In this document: in pieces, positions 1-8,446 of the stretch
Layout: each line of letters starts with the position of its first letter
Position numbering within the stretch: position 1 is the first letter of the stretch
Assembly (NCBI RefSeq): GCF_016908525.1
Contig: NZ_JAFBEB010000002.1
Span: 62,001-126,000, forward strand
Length of the DNA stretch: 64,000 nucleotides
Reading direction: 5' to 3'
Source of the DNA: Brevibacillus fulvus
Lineage (GTDB): Bacteria; Bacillota; Bacilli; Brevibacillales; Brevibacillaceae
Translations under genes and position numbers: made by a program
Notes under the pieces: generated by a model
What the model saw: the letters and a program-made list of their open reading frames with translations, nothing else
The model's database searches: none
Told to the model about the DNA's origin: nothing

Positions 1-408
1 AACATGCATCTGGCTGTGTATGAGACTCTTCCCCAGGCAGGGGCGGTGATTCATGCCCATCCGAGGGAATCGATGGTTTTTGCCTCATTGGGGATGCCGC
101 TTCCGCATTATTGTGAAGCGACGCAAAAACTGGGGGAAGTGATTACGCTGCCGTTTGCGCCGGCAACAAGCCAGCAATTGGCCGACACGGTGAAAGCTTA
201 CTTGAACAAACGGCAACACGATTTGCCCATCGCCACCTTGTTGCGTGAACATGGGATTCTCGTCATCGACCAGAGCTTGCGCAAAGCGTACGATATGTTG
301 GAGCGGATCGAGTACAACGCCTATGTGGCGATACATGCCAAGCTGTTTGAGGCGCTCGGCCTGTGGAAAGCGAACAGCACACAACTGTCTTACAATATGG
401 AGGAGTAG
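1..408 (+). CDS. Class II aldolase/adducin-family protein (5' truncated by window edge)
   Basis: This is the C-terminal part of a class II aldolase/adducin-head protein, the family of L-fuculose-phosphate aldolase and L-ribulose-phosphate 4-epimerase. The frame is open from base 1, so the start lies outside the window. The visible part has the zinc-binding HAHP motif around residue 20 and the typical later segment with a REHG turn and a LERIEYNA helix. Family members use zinc to cleave or epimerise sugar phosphates or related hydroxy-acids. The substrate cannot be read from 135 residues. The stop is followed at once by a small membrane protein gene, with a shared terminator behind. Confidence 0.8.
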   Translation, partial: NMHLAVYETLPQAGAVIHAHPRESMVFASLGMPLPHYCEATQKLGEVITLPFAPATSQQLADTVKAYLNKRQHDLPIATLLREHGILVIDQSLRKAYDMLERIEYNAYVAIHAKLFEALGLWKANSTQLSYNMEE

Positions 409-410
409 CG

Positions 411-611
411 TTGAGGCAAAAATTGCGGTACGTTCTCGCAGCCGTTGCTTGCTGCCTGCTCATCGCCAGTTTTATTTTCGGCAATCTCGCGCTGGCTCTG
501 CTCGCTTTGGCCATTTCCTTGCTGCTGAAGCAAACTGGCAGGGAAACACGCGCAGGGCAAAATAACCTTTCGCGGCACCAATCTTCGCTCCATGAGGATG
601 CCAAGCGGTAA
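411..611 (+). CDS. Small hydrophobic protein, function unknown
   Basis: A 66-residue protein starting at TTG 411. The start is chosen because a clean GGAGG (399-403) sits 7 bases upstream, inside the end of the preceding aldolase gene, and because the hydrophobic stretch begins right after it. Residues about 7-43 form one long or two short membrane segments rich in Ala and Leu. The C-terminal 25 residues are polar and charged. I do not recognise the family. The gene is translationally linked to the aldolase upstream and is followed by a strong terminator. Confidence 0.5.
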   Translation: MRQKLRYVLAAVACCLLIASFIFGNLALALLALAISLLLKQTGRETRAGQNNLSRHQSSLHEDAKR

Positions 612-631
612 CCTGAACATGGAGCGCCTAT

Positions 632-684
632 AAACCGGTTCGTCCGTGGCGACTTGTCCGAAGCCATAGACGAACCGGTTTTTT
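632..684 (+). terminator. Rho-independent terminator
   Basis: A 13-base perfect stem (632-644 with 669-681) is followed by a run of T. It closes the aldolase/small membrane protein transcript and separates it from the aromatic module. Confidence 0.85.
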
Positions 685-740
685 CCTTTTCTCCAAGGAG
701 AAACGGCAAAAAAAAATTCGTTGAAATTGCAAAGAGGAGA

Positions 741-769
741 TTGATTTTTGTTGGATTATTTAGTAAATT
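741..769 (+). promoter_or_regulatory. Candidate sigma-A promoter for the first enoyl-CoA hydratase
   Basis: TTGATT at 741-746 and TAAATT at 764-769 are separated by 17 bases in an AT-rich stretch between the upstream terminator and the 824 start. The boxes are imperfect. Confidence 0.4.
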
Positions 770-823
770 ATGAATTGCAAACGACAGTCTGAAAAACATA
801 ATACGAATTGGAGGGGAAGTTGT

Positions 824-1624
824 ATGACGACGGCTTCTGTGAATCACGGCACATTGCTGACTTTGAAAAAGCAAGACGGCATCGCGGAAATTCACCTGCA
901 TGTCAACAAGACCAACTCCTACAATCTGGATTTTTATCGGGAACTGAACCAGGCGATTGATGACATCCGCTTTGACAGCAGCGTTCATGTGGCCATACTG
1001 ATGAGCGACGTCCCGAAATTTTTCTCAGCCGGAGCGGATATCAATTTCCTCAAATCCGCCGATCCCCGTTTCAAAACCCAGTTTTGCCTGTTCTGCAACG
1101 AAACTTTGGATAAGATGGCCCGTTCCCCGCAAGTGTTCATCGCCTGCCTGGAAGGGCATACGGTCGGCGGCGGTTTGGAGATGGCCTTGGGATGCGATTT
1201 GCGGTTTGCTGGCGATCAGGCGGGAAAAATCGGACTGCCGGAAGTATCGCTTGGCGTATTGGCGGGAACCGGTGGCACACAGCGGCTGGCCCGGCTGATC
1301 GGAGCTTCCCGTGCGCTTGATTTGAACATTACCGGTCGGACGCTGACGCCACAGGAAGCTTTGCAGATCGGTCTGGTCAACGATGTATTTCCGCAGGCAC
1401 AGACCCGGGAAAAAGTGCTGGAATACGCGCGGAATATCGTGCAGAGCGCTACTTACGCCGTTTCCAACATCAAACTGTCGATCATGAACGGAATCGAAAT
1501 GCCGCTCAATGTGGCCATTCGTTACGAGGGTGAACTGCAAAATTTGCTGTTCCGGTCGGAGGATGCGAAAGAAGGACTGAGCGCTTTTCTGGAGAAACGT
1601 CAGCCTGAATGGAGCGGAAGGTAA
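824..1624 (+). CDS. Enoyl-CoA hydratase/isomerase family protein (copy 1)
   Basis: A 266-residue crotonase-fold protein. ATG 824 is chosen because GGAGGGG lies 7-8 bases upstream and because the product then has exactly the length of its paralogue at 12935. The oxyanion-hole segment (FSAGADI, around residue 67), the GGGLEMAL helix and the LPEVSLGVLAGTGG segment are all present, so both catalytic glutamates of enoyl-CoA hydratase are retained. By my count it is about 89% identical to the 12935 copy. Beside a benzoate-CoA-ligase-type gene and a paa cluster, it probably acts on an unsaturated aryl- or alicyclic-CoA intermediate (PaaF- or PaaG-like step). The exact substrate is an inference. Confidence 0.9.
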   Translation: MTTASVNHGTLLTLKKQDGIAEIHLHVNKTNSYNLDFYRELNQAIDDIRFDSSVHVAILMSDVPKFFSAGADINFLKSADPRFKTQFCLFCNETLDKMARSPQVFIACLEGHTVGGGLEMALGCDLRFAGDQAGKIGLPEVSLGVLAGTGGTQRLARLIGASRALDLNITGRTLTPQEALQIGLVNDVFPQAQTREKVLEYARNIVQSATYAVSNIKLSIMNGIEMPLNVAIRYEGELQNLLFRSEDAKEGLSAFLEKRQPEWSGR

Positions 1625-1625
1625 A

Positions 1626-1654
1626 AAAAGGCTATGATTGGTTCATAGCCTTTT
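1626..1654 (+). terminator. Intergenic hairpin, probable terminator or attenuator
   Basis: A 12-base perfect stem (1626-1637 with 1643-1654) with a 5-base loop and a T-rich 3' arm lies directly after the hydratase stop. It lies before the ligase start at 1680, so it may reduce read-through into the ligase. Confidence 0.65.
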
Positions 1655-1679
1655 CAAAAACGACAAAGGTGATGATAAT

Positions 1680-3248
1680 GTGAGGGACTTGCGTGGTATA
1701 GGATCTCCGTATAACGCCGCCGACAGGTTTGTGGATGAGCAGGTCAAAAACGGGCTCGGCAGCAAGATCGCCATCTATTACAAGGACCAGACAGTCACAT
1801 ATCAACAATTGCAGGAGCGGATGAATCAGGTTGGAAACGCCTTGAAACAACTGGGTATCGGAATGGAAAACCGGATTTTGCTGGTTTGTCCGGACAGACC
1901 CGAGTTTTTCGCCAGCTTTTTGGGTTCCATCAAAATCGGTGCGGTGCCCATTCCTGTAAACACCATGATGTCACCGTCGGATTACGAATACTTCCTGAAC
2001 AACAGCCGAGCGAAAGCGGTGATTCTCCATGAAGAAAACTGGGCGAAAATTCGCCATTTGCGGGCCAGATTTGTTTACCTTGAGCATATTATCGTGATTT
2101 GTGAAAGCGCTGTCATAAAGGAAGAGGATATTCTCGACTTCCACAGTATGATCGAACAACAGCCAACGACTTTGGAAGCGGTGCATACGGAATCTTTTGA
2201 CAGTGCATTTTGGCTGTACAGTTCGGGCAGTACGGGCAACCCGAAAGGAACGATTCATCTGCAGCATGACATGGAATGCGCCTTTCAGTCCTTTGCCAGA
2301 CAAGTATTGCAAATGAACGAACAAGATATTACTTTCTCGGCATCGAAGCTGTATTTTGCCTATGGATTGGGCAATGGCATGTATTTTCCGTTGGGCGCAG
2401 GCTGCTCGACCGTGTTGCTGGACGAGAAGCCGACACCGGAAAACATTTTTGCGACCATCGAACGATACCGGCCGACGATTTTTTTTGGCGTCCCCACGCT
2501 GTACGGTTCCCTGCTCGAATATGCCGAGCGTTCGCCGCGGTCGTTTGATTTGTCGTCATTGCGGATTTGCGTCTCGGCGGGTGAAGCTCTTCCCGGCTCT
2601 TTCTTGCGGAAGTGGAAACAGCTGTATGGCGTCGATATACTCGACGGCATCGGCTCAACGGAAGCTTTGCACATTTATATCTCCAATACGATCGGCAACG
2701 TCCGCGAAGGAAGCACCGGCAAGATCGTTCCGGGCTTTGAAGCGAAAATCGTCAATGAAGCGGGAGTAAGGGTACCGCCAAATGAAATCGGGGAGTTGCT
2801 GATCAAAGGAGACAGCATTGCCCAGGGGTACTGGGGCCTGCATGAGGAAAACAAGCGAAAGTTTAACGGGGAGTGGTATTACACCGGAGACAAGTACCTG
2901 ATGGATTCGGACGGCTACTACTGGTATTGCGGCCGTTCCGACGACATGATGAAAGTGGGCGGTATCTGGGTTTCGCCAATCGAACTGGAAAATGCCCTGC
3001 TGAAGCACGAAGCCGTTCTGGAGGCAGCAGTCGTCGGCGTCAAACTGGACAATGATCTGGAAACGCCCAAAGCCTATATCGTGTTGAGAGAAGGTTATAC
3101 GCCTGACGAGCAATTAAAGGCGGAATTGCAAGCGTTTGCCAAACGGGAACTGGCTGCTTACAAATACCCGAGAATGATCGAATTCATCGATGCTTTGCCG
3201 AAGACGGCCACAGGCAAAATTCAACGTTTCAAGTTGAGAACAGGCTAA
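1680..3248 (+). CDS. Benzoate-CoA ligase-family acyl-CoA synthetase
   Basis: A 522-residue ANL-superfamily adenylate-forming enzyme that would join an aromatic acid to CoA using ATP. GTG 1680 is chosen because AAAGGTGAT lies 7 bases upstream; an earlier TTG at 1638 would sit inside the terminator hairpin. The P-loop-like YSSGSTGNPKG motif is at about residues 180-190, the STEALH segment and YYTGD motif follow, and the C-terminal PKTATGKIQ with its catalytic lysine is near residue 513. Length and motifs resemble benzoate/4-hydroxybenzoate-CoA ligases rather than the shorter phenylacetate-CoA ligase PaaK. Its place next to paaX and a paa epoxidase cluster suggests it supplies the aryl-CoA substrate. 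Benzoate is the best guess; other aromatic acids are possible. Confidence 0.85.
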   Translation: MRDLRGIGSPYNAADRFVDEQVKNGLGSKIAIYYKDQTVTYQQLQERMNQVGNALKQLGIGMENRILLVCPDRPEFFASFLGSIKIGAVPIPVNTMMSPSDYEYFLNNSRAKAVILHEENWAKIRHLRARFVYLEHIIVICESAVIKEEDILDFHSMIEQQPTTLEAVHTESFDSAFWLYSSGSTGNPKGTIHLQHDMECAFQSFARQVLQMNEQDITFSASKLYFAYGLGNGMYFPLGAGCSTVLLDEKPTPENIFATIERYRPTIFFGVPTLYGSLLEYAERSPRSFDLSSLRICVSAGEALPGSFLRKWKQLYGVDILDGIGSTEALHIYISNTIGNVREGSTGKIVPGFEAKIVNEAGVRVPPNEIGELLIKGDSIAQGYWGLHEENKRKFNGEWYYTGDKYLMDSDGYYWYCGRSDDMMKVGGIWVSPIELENALLKHEAVLEAAVVGVKLDNDLETPKAYIVLREGYTPDEQLKAELQAFAKRELAAYKYPRMIEFIDALPKTATGKIQRFKLRTG

Positions 3249-3367
3249 AAGCTGGTCCCTGTCCGCCGGATCGTCGGTGATCTCCCTTCTTGCAATTGCC
3301 TGGTTTCTGCAATAATCTTGAATCAGTGGTGGTAATTGTTCAAGGTTAGGGATAAAGGGTGAAAAAG

Positions 3368-4246
3368 ATGAAGCCAAGATCATTGATTGTCACGCTGTTT
3401 GGCGATTTTATCCAGTATTATGGAGGAGACATCTGGGTCGGCAGCCTGATTCAGCTAATGGCCAATTTCGGTATGTCGGAATCTTCTGTCAGAGGAGCGA
3501 TTTTGCGCATGGTGCAGCAGGAACTGCTGGTCGCCAAGCGGATTGGAAATAAAAGCTACTACCGGTTGACCGATCAAGGGAAACGGAGAATTGAAGAAGG
3601 GGTAAGGCGGGTTTATACAATCAAAAACCACAAGTGGGACGGACTGTGGCGGATCTTGACGTACTCGGTTCCGGAAGAAAAGCGGGAATTGCGCAACCAG
3701 CTGCGAAAAGAGTTGAGCTGGACGGGATTTGGCTTGATTTCCAACAGCACCTGGGTGAGTCCCAATCCGTTGGAGGAACAAACGATGGAAATGATCCGGA
3801 ACTATCAGCTGGAAGAATACACGACGCTGTTCACCGCCGGCTCGATCGTCTCGCACGATCAGCAATATCTGGTCAATAAAGGCTGGAATCTCCCCGCGAT
3901 TCAGGCGGAATATGATACTTTTATCGATACGTACCGCCCGAAATATGAACAATTGAAAGAGCGGGTCTGGAACAATTCGCTGACCGACCAGGAGGCATTT
4001 GTCGAGCGGACCCGTTTGGTGCATGCCTATCGGAAATTTTTGTTTCAGGACCCGGGTTTTCCCCAAGAGTTGTTGCCAAAAGACTGGAACGGCACAGGGG
4101 CCCGCGAACTGTTCTGGAACATTCACCAGCTGATCTCGCCTCCTGCTGTTCGGTACTTTGAGAGTTTGTTTGAACATTCGCCGGATACGCAATTGATCGA
4201 CAGCAGACAGCGTGCGATCAATCCGTTTGCCGAATTTAATTCATAG
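3368..4246 (+). CDS. paaX: PaaX-family transcriptional repressor
   Basis: A 292-residue PaaX-type regulator: an N-terminal winged-helix DNA-binding domain (about 1-70, opening with the characteristic SLIVTLFGDF stretch) and the PaaX C-terminal domain. In Escherichia coli, PaaX represses phenylacetate genes and releases DNA on binding phenylacetyl-CoA. ATG 3368 is chosen because AAAGGGTG is 6 bases upstream; a GTG 9 bases earlier would overlap that site. It stands between the aryl-CoA ligase and the rest of the cluster. The inverted repeats at the promoter upstream of paaA (7437-7493) are candidate targets. The ligand here may be benzoyl-CoA or another aryl-CoA. Confidence 0.88.
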   Translation: MKPRSLIVTLFGDFIQYYGGDIWVGSLIQLMANFGMSESSVRGAILRMVQQELLVAKRIGNKSYYRLTDQGKRRIEEGVRRVYTIKNHKWDGLWRILTYSVPEEKRELRNQLRKELSWTGFGLISNSTWVSPNPLEEQTMEMIRNYQLEEYTTLFTAGSIVSHDQQYLVNKGWNLPAIQAEYDTFIDTYRPKYEQLKERVWNNSLTDQEAFVERTRLVHAYRKFLFQDPGFPQELLPKDWNGTGARELFWNIHQLISPPAVRYFESLFEHSPDTQLIDSRQRAINPFAEFNS

Positions 4247-4273
4247 TCAGCGGCTCACCGCGGCGGAAAGCGG

Positions 4274-4308
4274 CAGCGTCTCTCACGCAAGTTTCGCGAG
4301 GGACGCTG
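4274..4308 (+). terminator. Weak intergenic hairpin after paaX
   Basis: CAGCGTC (4274-4280) pairs with GACGCTG (4302-4308), with further internal pairing. Only a short T-rich tail follows, so termination is possible but not convincing. Confidence 0.35.
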
Positions 4309-4390
4309 ATTCGTCTTTTCAAGAGAATGGCGGCGGCTGCGGTTAGCGTTGGCGATGCATTCTATCAGAGCTGTGAAAGGAGGAGGAGCG

Positions 4391-6163
4391 TTGGTCACAC
4401 AGGCGACAAACCAGGAACTGATCGAGGTGGCCCAGGGGAGATGTCCGGCCGATCTGTTTATTGCCGACGGGACGGTGGTCAATGTTTATTCCGGGGAATT
4501 ATTAAGGAGCAATATCGCGGTCTACAAAGGGCGGATCGCTTACGTCGGCGATCGCGCGCACGCGATTGGCGCGGAGACGAGAGTGATTTCGGCCGAAGGG
4601 AAATTTGTTGCTCCCGGTTTTATCGAGCCGCATGCCCACCCGTGGGTGCTCTACAATCCGGTCAGTTATGTCGGCAAAGTGCTGTCATTGGGCACGACCA
4701 CGATCGCCCATGACAATCTGTTTTTTTATTTGCATATGGGAGCGGAAACATTTCAGCAGATGGTGGAAGAACTTCGTCAGCTTCCCGGCAATCACCTCTG
4801 GCTCGTTCGCCTGATCTCCCAAGCGGATTATCCGGGGGAAAGGGAGCTGTTTAACCGGCGTGATTTAAAAAGACTGCTCGCTCTGCCGGAGGTGGTCGGA
4901 ACCGCGGAAGTGACGCGCTGGCCAATGCTGTTCAACAGCGATCCGCTGCTGCTGGAGTTGTTGGAAGAGACCAGGGAGCGCGGCAAGTTGAACGACGGGC
5001 ACACATCAGGGTGTTCCTATGAAAAGCTCAATTCCCTGGTGGCCGCCGGACTGACTGCCTGTCATGAAGCGATTACAGCGGAAGAAGCGCTGGACAGATT
5101 GCGGCTCGGCTTGTGGACGACATTGCGAAACAGTTCATTGCGGCCCGATTTTCCGGAAGTGCTGAAATTGATTACGGAAAAGCAGGTGCCAACCAATCGG
5201 GTGCTGATGACAACTGACGGACCCCATCCTTCGTTTATCGCGGAACACGGTTGTGTCAATGGACTGGTCAGAACAGCGGTGCAGCACGGCGTTCCCCCGA
5301 TGCAGGCGATCCAAATGGCTACGATCAATCCGGCCACTTATCTCAAAATGGATCATACGATTGGCGGAATCGCTCCAGGCAGACGGGCTGATCTGTTGAT
5401 ATTTCCCGATTTGGCGGAGTTTCGTCCCGAATGGGTGATTTGCGGCGGAGAATTGGCGGCGAAGCATGGCGAGCTGCTGCTGCCTTTGCCAAAGATTGAC
5501 TGGACGCGTTACCAGACAAGGGAAGCGTTTCGGCTTGACCCGGCAGTTTTGGCTGACCCCGACACCTATCGCTATCGCCATAACGGCGACGCCCCTGTTC
5601 CGGTGATCCATTTCCGCAGTGCGGTGATCACGCAGATGCGGGAAATGGACCTCGATGCGGCAGAAGGCACAGTTGATCTCGCCCGCCATGACGGATTGCT
5701 GATGTCTGCTTTGATCCATCGTGACGGCGATTGGATTGCTCGCGGCTTGCTGGAGAAGTTTGCCGTCAAGCTGGATGGGTTTGCGTCCACTTACAATACG
5801 ACTACGCACTTGTTGGTCATCGGAAAGGATCCGCAAGCGATGGCCAAGGCTGCGCTTCGCGTGCATGAAATGGGCGGGGGGATCGTATTGGTAGAGCAAG
5901 GGGAAATCGTTCTGGAAATTCCTTTGCCGCTTGCCGGGATGATGACGACTGACGCGAATTTTTCCACGGCAGTCGATGCCCATGATGAACTGCTTTCGGC
6001 TTTGCAAAAGCGGGGGTATCCGTTCCACGACATTTTATATTCGCTGCTGTTCCTTACTTGCGACAATTTGCCGGGATTGCGATTAACCCCATCTGGGTTG
6101 TACGAGGTGAAGTCGGGCCGCCTGATCGTTCCGGCTGCCCGCCTGTCCAGTCAAAATATTTGA
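4391..6163 (+). CDS. Adenine deaminase-like amidohydrolase (YerA type)
   Basis: A 590-residue amidohydrolase-superfamily enzyme with the full adenine-deaminase layout: composite N-terminal domain, TIM-barrel metal site and adenine deaminase C-terminal domain. TTG 4391 is chosen because AAAGGAGGAGGAG lies immediately before it, and the length then fits the family (about 580). The metal motif reads GFIEPHAHP (about residues 75-83), as I recall for Bacillus subtilis YerA, rather than the AHxHxESS pattern of AdeC, so classical adenine deamination is uncertain. TTDGP and the NPATYL segment are also present. It sits with an MBL hydrolase between paaX and paaA; its role in aromatic catabolism, if any, is unclear. 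Confidence 0.8.
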   Translation: MVTQATNQELIEVAQGRCPADLFIADGTVVNVYSGELLRSNIAVYKGRIAYVGDRAHAIGAETRVISAEGKFVAPGFIEPHAHPWVLYNPVSYVGKVLSLGTTTIAHDNLFFYLHMGAETFQQMVEELRQLPGNHLWLVRLISQADYPGERELFNRRDLKRLLALPEVVGTAEVTRWPMLFNSDPLLLELLEETRERGKLNDGHTSGCSYEKLNSLVAAGLTACHEAITAEEALDRLRLGLWTTLRNSSLRPDFPEVLKLITEKQVPTNRVLMTTDGPHPSFIAEHGCVNGLVRTAVQHGVPPMQAIQMATINPATYLKMDHTIGGIAPGRRADLLIFPDLAEFRPEWVICGGELAAKHGELLLPLPKIDWTRYQTREAFRLDPAVLADPDTYRYRHNGDAPVPVIHFRSAVITQMREMDLDAAEGTVDLARHDGLLMSALIHRDGDWIARGLLEKFAVKLDGFASTYNTTTHLLVIGKDPQAMAKAALRVHEMGGGIVLVEQGEIVLEIPLPLAGMMTTDANFSTAVDAHDELLSALQKRGYPFHDILYSLLFLTCDNLPGLRLTPSGLYEVKSGRLIVPAARLSSQNI

Positions 6164-6206
6164 CGCCGCAGATGTATTTGGCGGCAAGTGAGGAGGATGC
6201 TTCGCT

Positions 6207-7172
6207 GTGGAAATTGCGCGTGTTGCCGAAGAAATTTTTCGCGTTCCCGTCCCCGTTCCGTTCCCGATGAAATATGTGTATTGTTACGTTTGCAAAGGAA
6301 AGCAGGGGGTAAAGCTCATTGATGCCGGTTTTCACTATCCGCCGGCTCAGCAAGCCTGGCAAGAGGCATTTGCCCAGCTTGCCATTGAACCGCAAGATGT
6401 GCAAGCGATTTACCTGACCCATTTTCATCCCGATCATTTCGGATTGGCCGGTTGGCTGCAGCAGTTGACAAATGCACCGGTGTATATGCACGAAATCGAA
6501 TTGGCGATGGTCAAACGGGTTTGGGAAGCAGGCGGCAACCAGACGGATCGTATTCGCGAGATGTGCAGGCAAAGCGGCGTGCCGGCCGATTTGGCCGGGG
6601 AAATCGCGGCGGCGATGGGAAAACTGAACGATCACGTGCAACCGCTTCCGTCGATTACTCCGCTGGCCGATCCGGAGGTGGAACTGTCCGGGGAAGCGTG
6701 GCAGGTGCTGGTGACGCCGGGCCATAGCGACGGCCATACTTGTTTTTACCAGGATCGCAGCAAACTGCTGCTTGCCGGCGATCATCTGCTGGATAAGATT
6801 ACGCCCAATATCAGCTTATGGCCAGGGGCACACCCGAATCCGCTACGGGCCTATCTGGAGTCGCTGCACAGGCTGGCCAAACTGGAGATTTCGCTGGCGC
6901 TGCCCGCCCATGGCGGACTCATCGCCAACGCAGCTGAGCGGGCGGAGCAAATTGTGCAGCACCACCATCGACGGCTGGCCCTAATGGAAGAAATCGCCGG
7001 GGAAGGACAGACCGCTTATCAGATTGCTGCACAAATATTTTCCTACCGAGAGCTGACGCCTCACCAATGGCGGTTTGCTTTGGCGGAGACGTTGGCCCAT
7101 CTGGAATATTTGGTTGCGGAAGGCAGAGTTGTCAAGCAGGCGGATGAGGGGCAGACGGTCTACCAACGATAG
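6207..7172 (+). CDS. MBL-fold metallo-hydrolase
   Basis: A 321-residue metallo-beta-lactamase-fold protein. GTG 6207 has AGGAGG 10 bases upstream, and the stop of the preceding amidohydrolase is 43 bases before it. The metal motif THFHPDHFG (about 71-79) gives HxHxDH, followed by TPGHSDGH and LLAGDHLL, the usual third and fourth metal-binding segments. A C-terminal helical extension resembles the LACTB2/RNase-Z-like hydrolases that cleave thioesters or lactones. Within an aryl-CoA cluster, a CoA-thioester or ring-opening lactone hydrolase role is attractive but unproven. Confidence 0.8.
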   Translation: MEIARVAEEIFRVPVPVPFPMKYVYCYVCKGKQGVKLIDAGFHYPPAQQAWQEAFAQLAIEPQDVQAIYLTHFHPDHFGLAGWLQQLTNAPVYMHEIELAMVKRVWEAGGNQTDRIREMCRQSGVPADLAGEIAAAMGKLNDHVQPLPSITPLADPEVELSGEAWQVLVTPGHSDGHTCFYQDRSKLLLAGDHLLDKITPNISLWPGAHPNPLRAYLESLHRLAKLEISLALPAHGGLIANAAERAEQIVQHHHRRLALMEEIAGEGQTAYQIAAQIFSYRELTPHQWRFALAETLAHLEYLVAEGRVVKQADEGQTVYQR

Positions 7173-7326
7173 CAGATCGGATTCGCGTGCTTTGCCGAGT
7201 TTTTCAAAGCTTGCGCTGCTGTTTTCCCCGGATCGCGTCGCTGGCTGATCTGCGCTGCGCAAAGTCGCCCGGTTCGGAGAAAACGGCCGCTTTTTGCCAA
7301 CCAAACCAGCTTTGTCGCCAATCGAA
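7173..7326. other. Intergenic stretch without a recognised gene
   Basis: Between the MBL gene and the terminator at 7327 I see no gene with a ribosome binding site. Together with the promoter region behind the terminator it makes a 334-base gap before paaA. Confidence 0.5.
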
Positions 7327-7368
7327 AACGAAGAGAGTACCTCACAGTGCTCTCTTCGTTTTTTTTTA
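7327..7368 (+). terminator. Rho-independent terminator before the paaA promoter
   Basis: An 11-base perfect stem (7327-7337 with 7350-7360) is followed by eight or more T. It separates the amidohydrolase/MBL transcript from the paa operon. Confidence 0.88.
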
Positions 7369-7429
7369 TTCGGAAAAAGTAAAAACAGATGTTGTTCTGA
7401 CAAGCGCCTGTTTTTTTCCTGAAAGTCCC

Positions 7430-7458
7430 TTGACAGAATTGTTTGAACAATTTAATAT
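7430..7458 (+). promoter_or_regulatory. Strong sigma-A promoter of the paa operon
   Basis: Consensus TTGACA (7430-7435), a 17-base spacer and TAATAT (7453-7458). The paaA start is 49 bases downstream of the -10 box. The spacer itself is nearly palindromic (AATTGTT at 7437-7443 with AACAATT at 7446-7452). Confidence 0.85.
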
Positions 7459-7493
7459 TACGTTTATAAGACGATGATACAAAAAACGTAATA
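7456..7493 (+). promoter_or_regulatory. Candidate repressor operator over the paa promoter start region
   Basis: TATTACGTTT (7456-7465) and AAACGTAATA (7484-7493) form a perfect 10-base inverted repeat with 18 bases between. The left arm overlaps the -10 box and the right arm reaches almost to the ribosome binding site. A bound dimer would block transcription, so PaaX is the natural candidate. It does not copy the Escherichia coli PaaX site. Confidence 0.55.
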
Positions 7494-7506
7494 AGGTGAT
7501 GGCGAG

Positions 7507-8442
7507 ATGAATAAATCTTCCGTATTGCAGGAAAAAATTCAATCGGGTTTTGTGGTCGAACGGATCGAGGACATGAATGAGGAGTACCTCAATGCTTTGA
7601 AACAAACCCTGTTGATTGTCGGTGATACCGAACTGCTGAGCGTGCCGCCTTTGCTGACGGTATACAAGCAAGCGCCGAGTTTAAACCAAAAAATTACCGC
7701 GCTGGCGATTATCCAGGACGAAATCGGCCACGCGCACATCGCCTTTCGCTTGTTAAAAGATCTCGGCGTGGACACAGAGGAATTGCTGTACCACCGGCCT
7801 GCGCACAAATGGAAAAATCCTTATGCCTTCGATTTTCCGCTGTCCAATTGGCTCGAACTTGGCGTCTTTAACGCGTTCTTTGACCGAGCGGGCTATACGC
7901 TGCTGGGCGATGCGTTTGAGCATACTTCCTACGGACCGTGGAAACGGGCGCTGGTGAAAGTGGATAAGGAGGAGCTGTTCCATCTGCGCAATGGTGAAAT
8001 TATTATGCGACAAGCGATGGAACAGCCGGAAACGAGGGAATTGCTGCAGAAAGCGGTAGACTGGATGTTTTTGATGGCATTGGAGTTTTTTGGAGTCGCC
8101 GATGAACTGAAAAGCCGGTCGGCGCAGCTGGACTACAAGCTGAAAGGCCGAACAAATGACCAATTAAGGCAGAGATGGCTTGCGTCCGCGGTGCCGTTTT
8201 GCGAATCGATCGGCGTGAAAGTTCCGGCAAAATTTGATGAAGCCGCACAGAAATATGTGCTGACCGTACCGTTTCCCTGCAAATTTGACGCGGAGAAGAA
8301 ACAATGGCTAACCGATCAGCCAGACACATGGGAAGGGGCGATCCAGCGTTTCCGCCAGCGAGGTCCGGAAAACCAACGCTTCGTCGCCAGAATCCAGCAA
8401 GGATTTCACAGCTTGGCGCAATTGCGCGAAGAAGTGGGGTGA
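7507..8442 (+). CDS. paaA: 1,2-phenylacetyl-CoA epoxidase-type catalytic subunit PaaA
   Basis: A 311-residue ferritin-like di-iron oxygenase subunit. In the known pathway PaaA and PaaC form the core that epoxidises the ring of phenylacetyl-CoA with O2. Iron-ligand motifs are visible: EIGH at residues 72-75 and EELFH at 155-159, plus an upstream Glu in the GDTELLS segment. ATG 7507 has AAGGTGATGG just upstream. It is the first gene of a tightly packed run (paaA, paaD-N, paaB, paaC, paaD-C, paaH) under a strong promoter. Next to a benzoate-CoA-ligase-type gene, benzoyl-CoA or another aryl-CoA could be the natural substrate. Confidence 0.92.
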   Translation: MNKSSVLQEKIQSGFVVERIEDMNEEYLNALKQTLLIVGDTELLSVPPLLTVYKQAPSLNQKITALAIIQDEIGHAHIAFRLLKDLGVDTEELLYHRPAHKWKNPYAFDFPLSNWLELGVFNAFFDRAGYTLLGDAFEHTSYGPWKRALVKVDKEELFHLRNGEIIMRQAMEQPETRELLQKAVDWMFLMALEFFGVADELKSRSAQLDYKLKGRTNDQLRQRWLASAVPFCESIGVKVPAKFDEAAQKYVLTVPFPCKFDAEKKQWLTDQPDTWEGAIQRFRQRGPENQRFVARIQQGFHSLAQLREEVG

Positions 8443-8446
8443 GGAA

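Noticed and set aside
1638-1680. An upstream TTG start for the benzoate-CoA-ligase-type protein
   Set aside because: It lies in the loop and 3' arm of the terminator hairpin and has no ribosome binding site; GTG 1680 has one.
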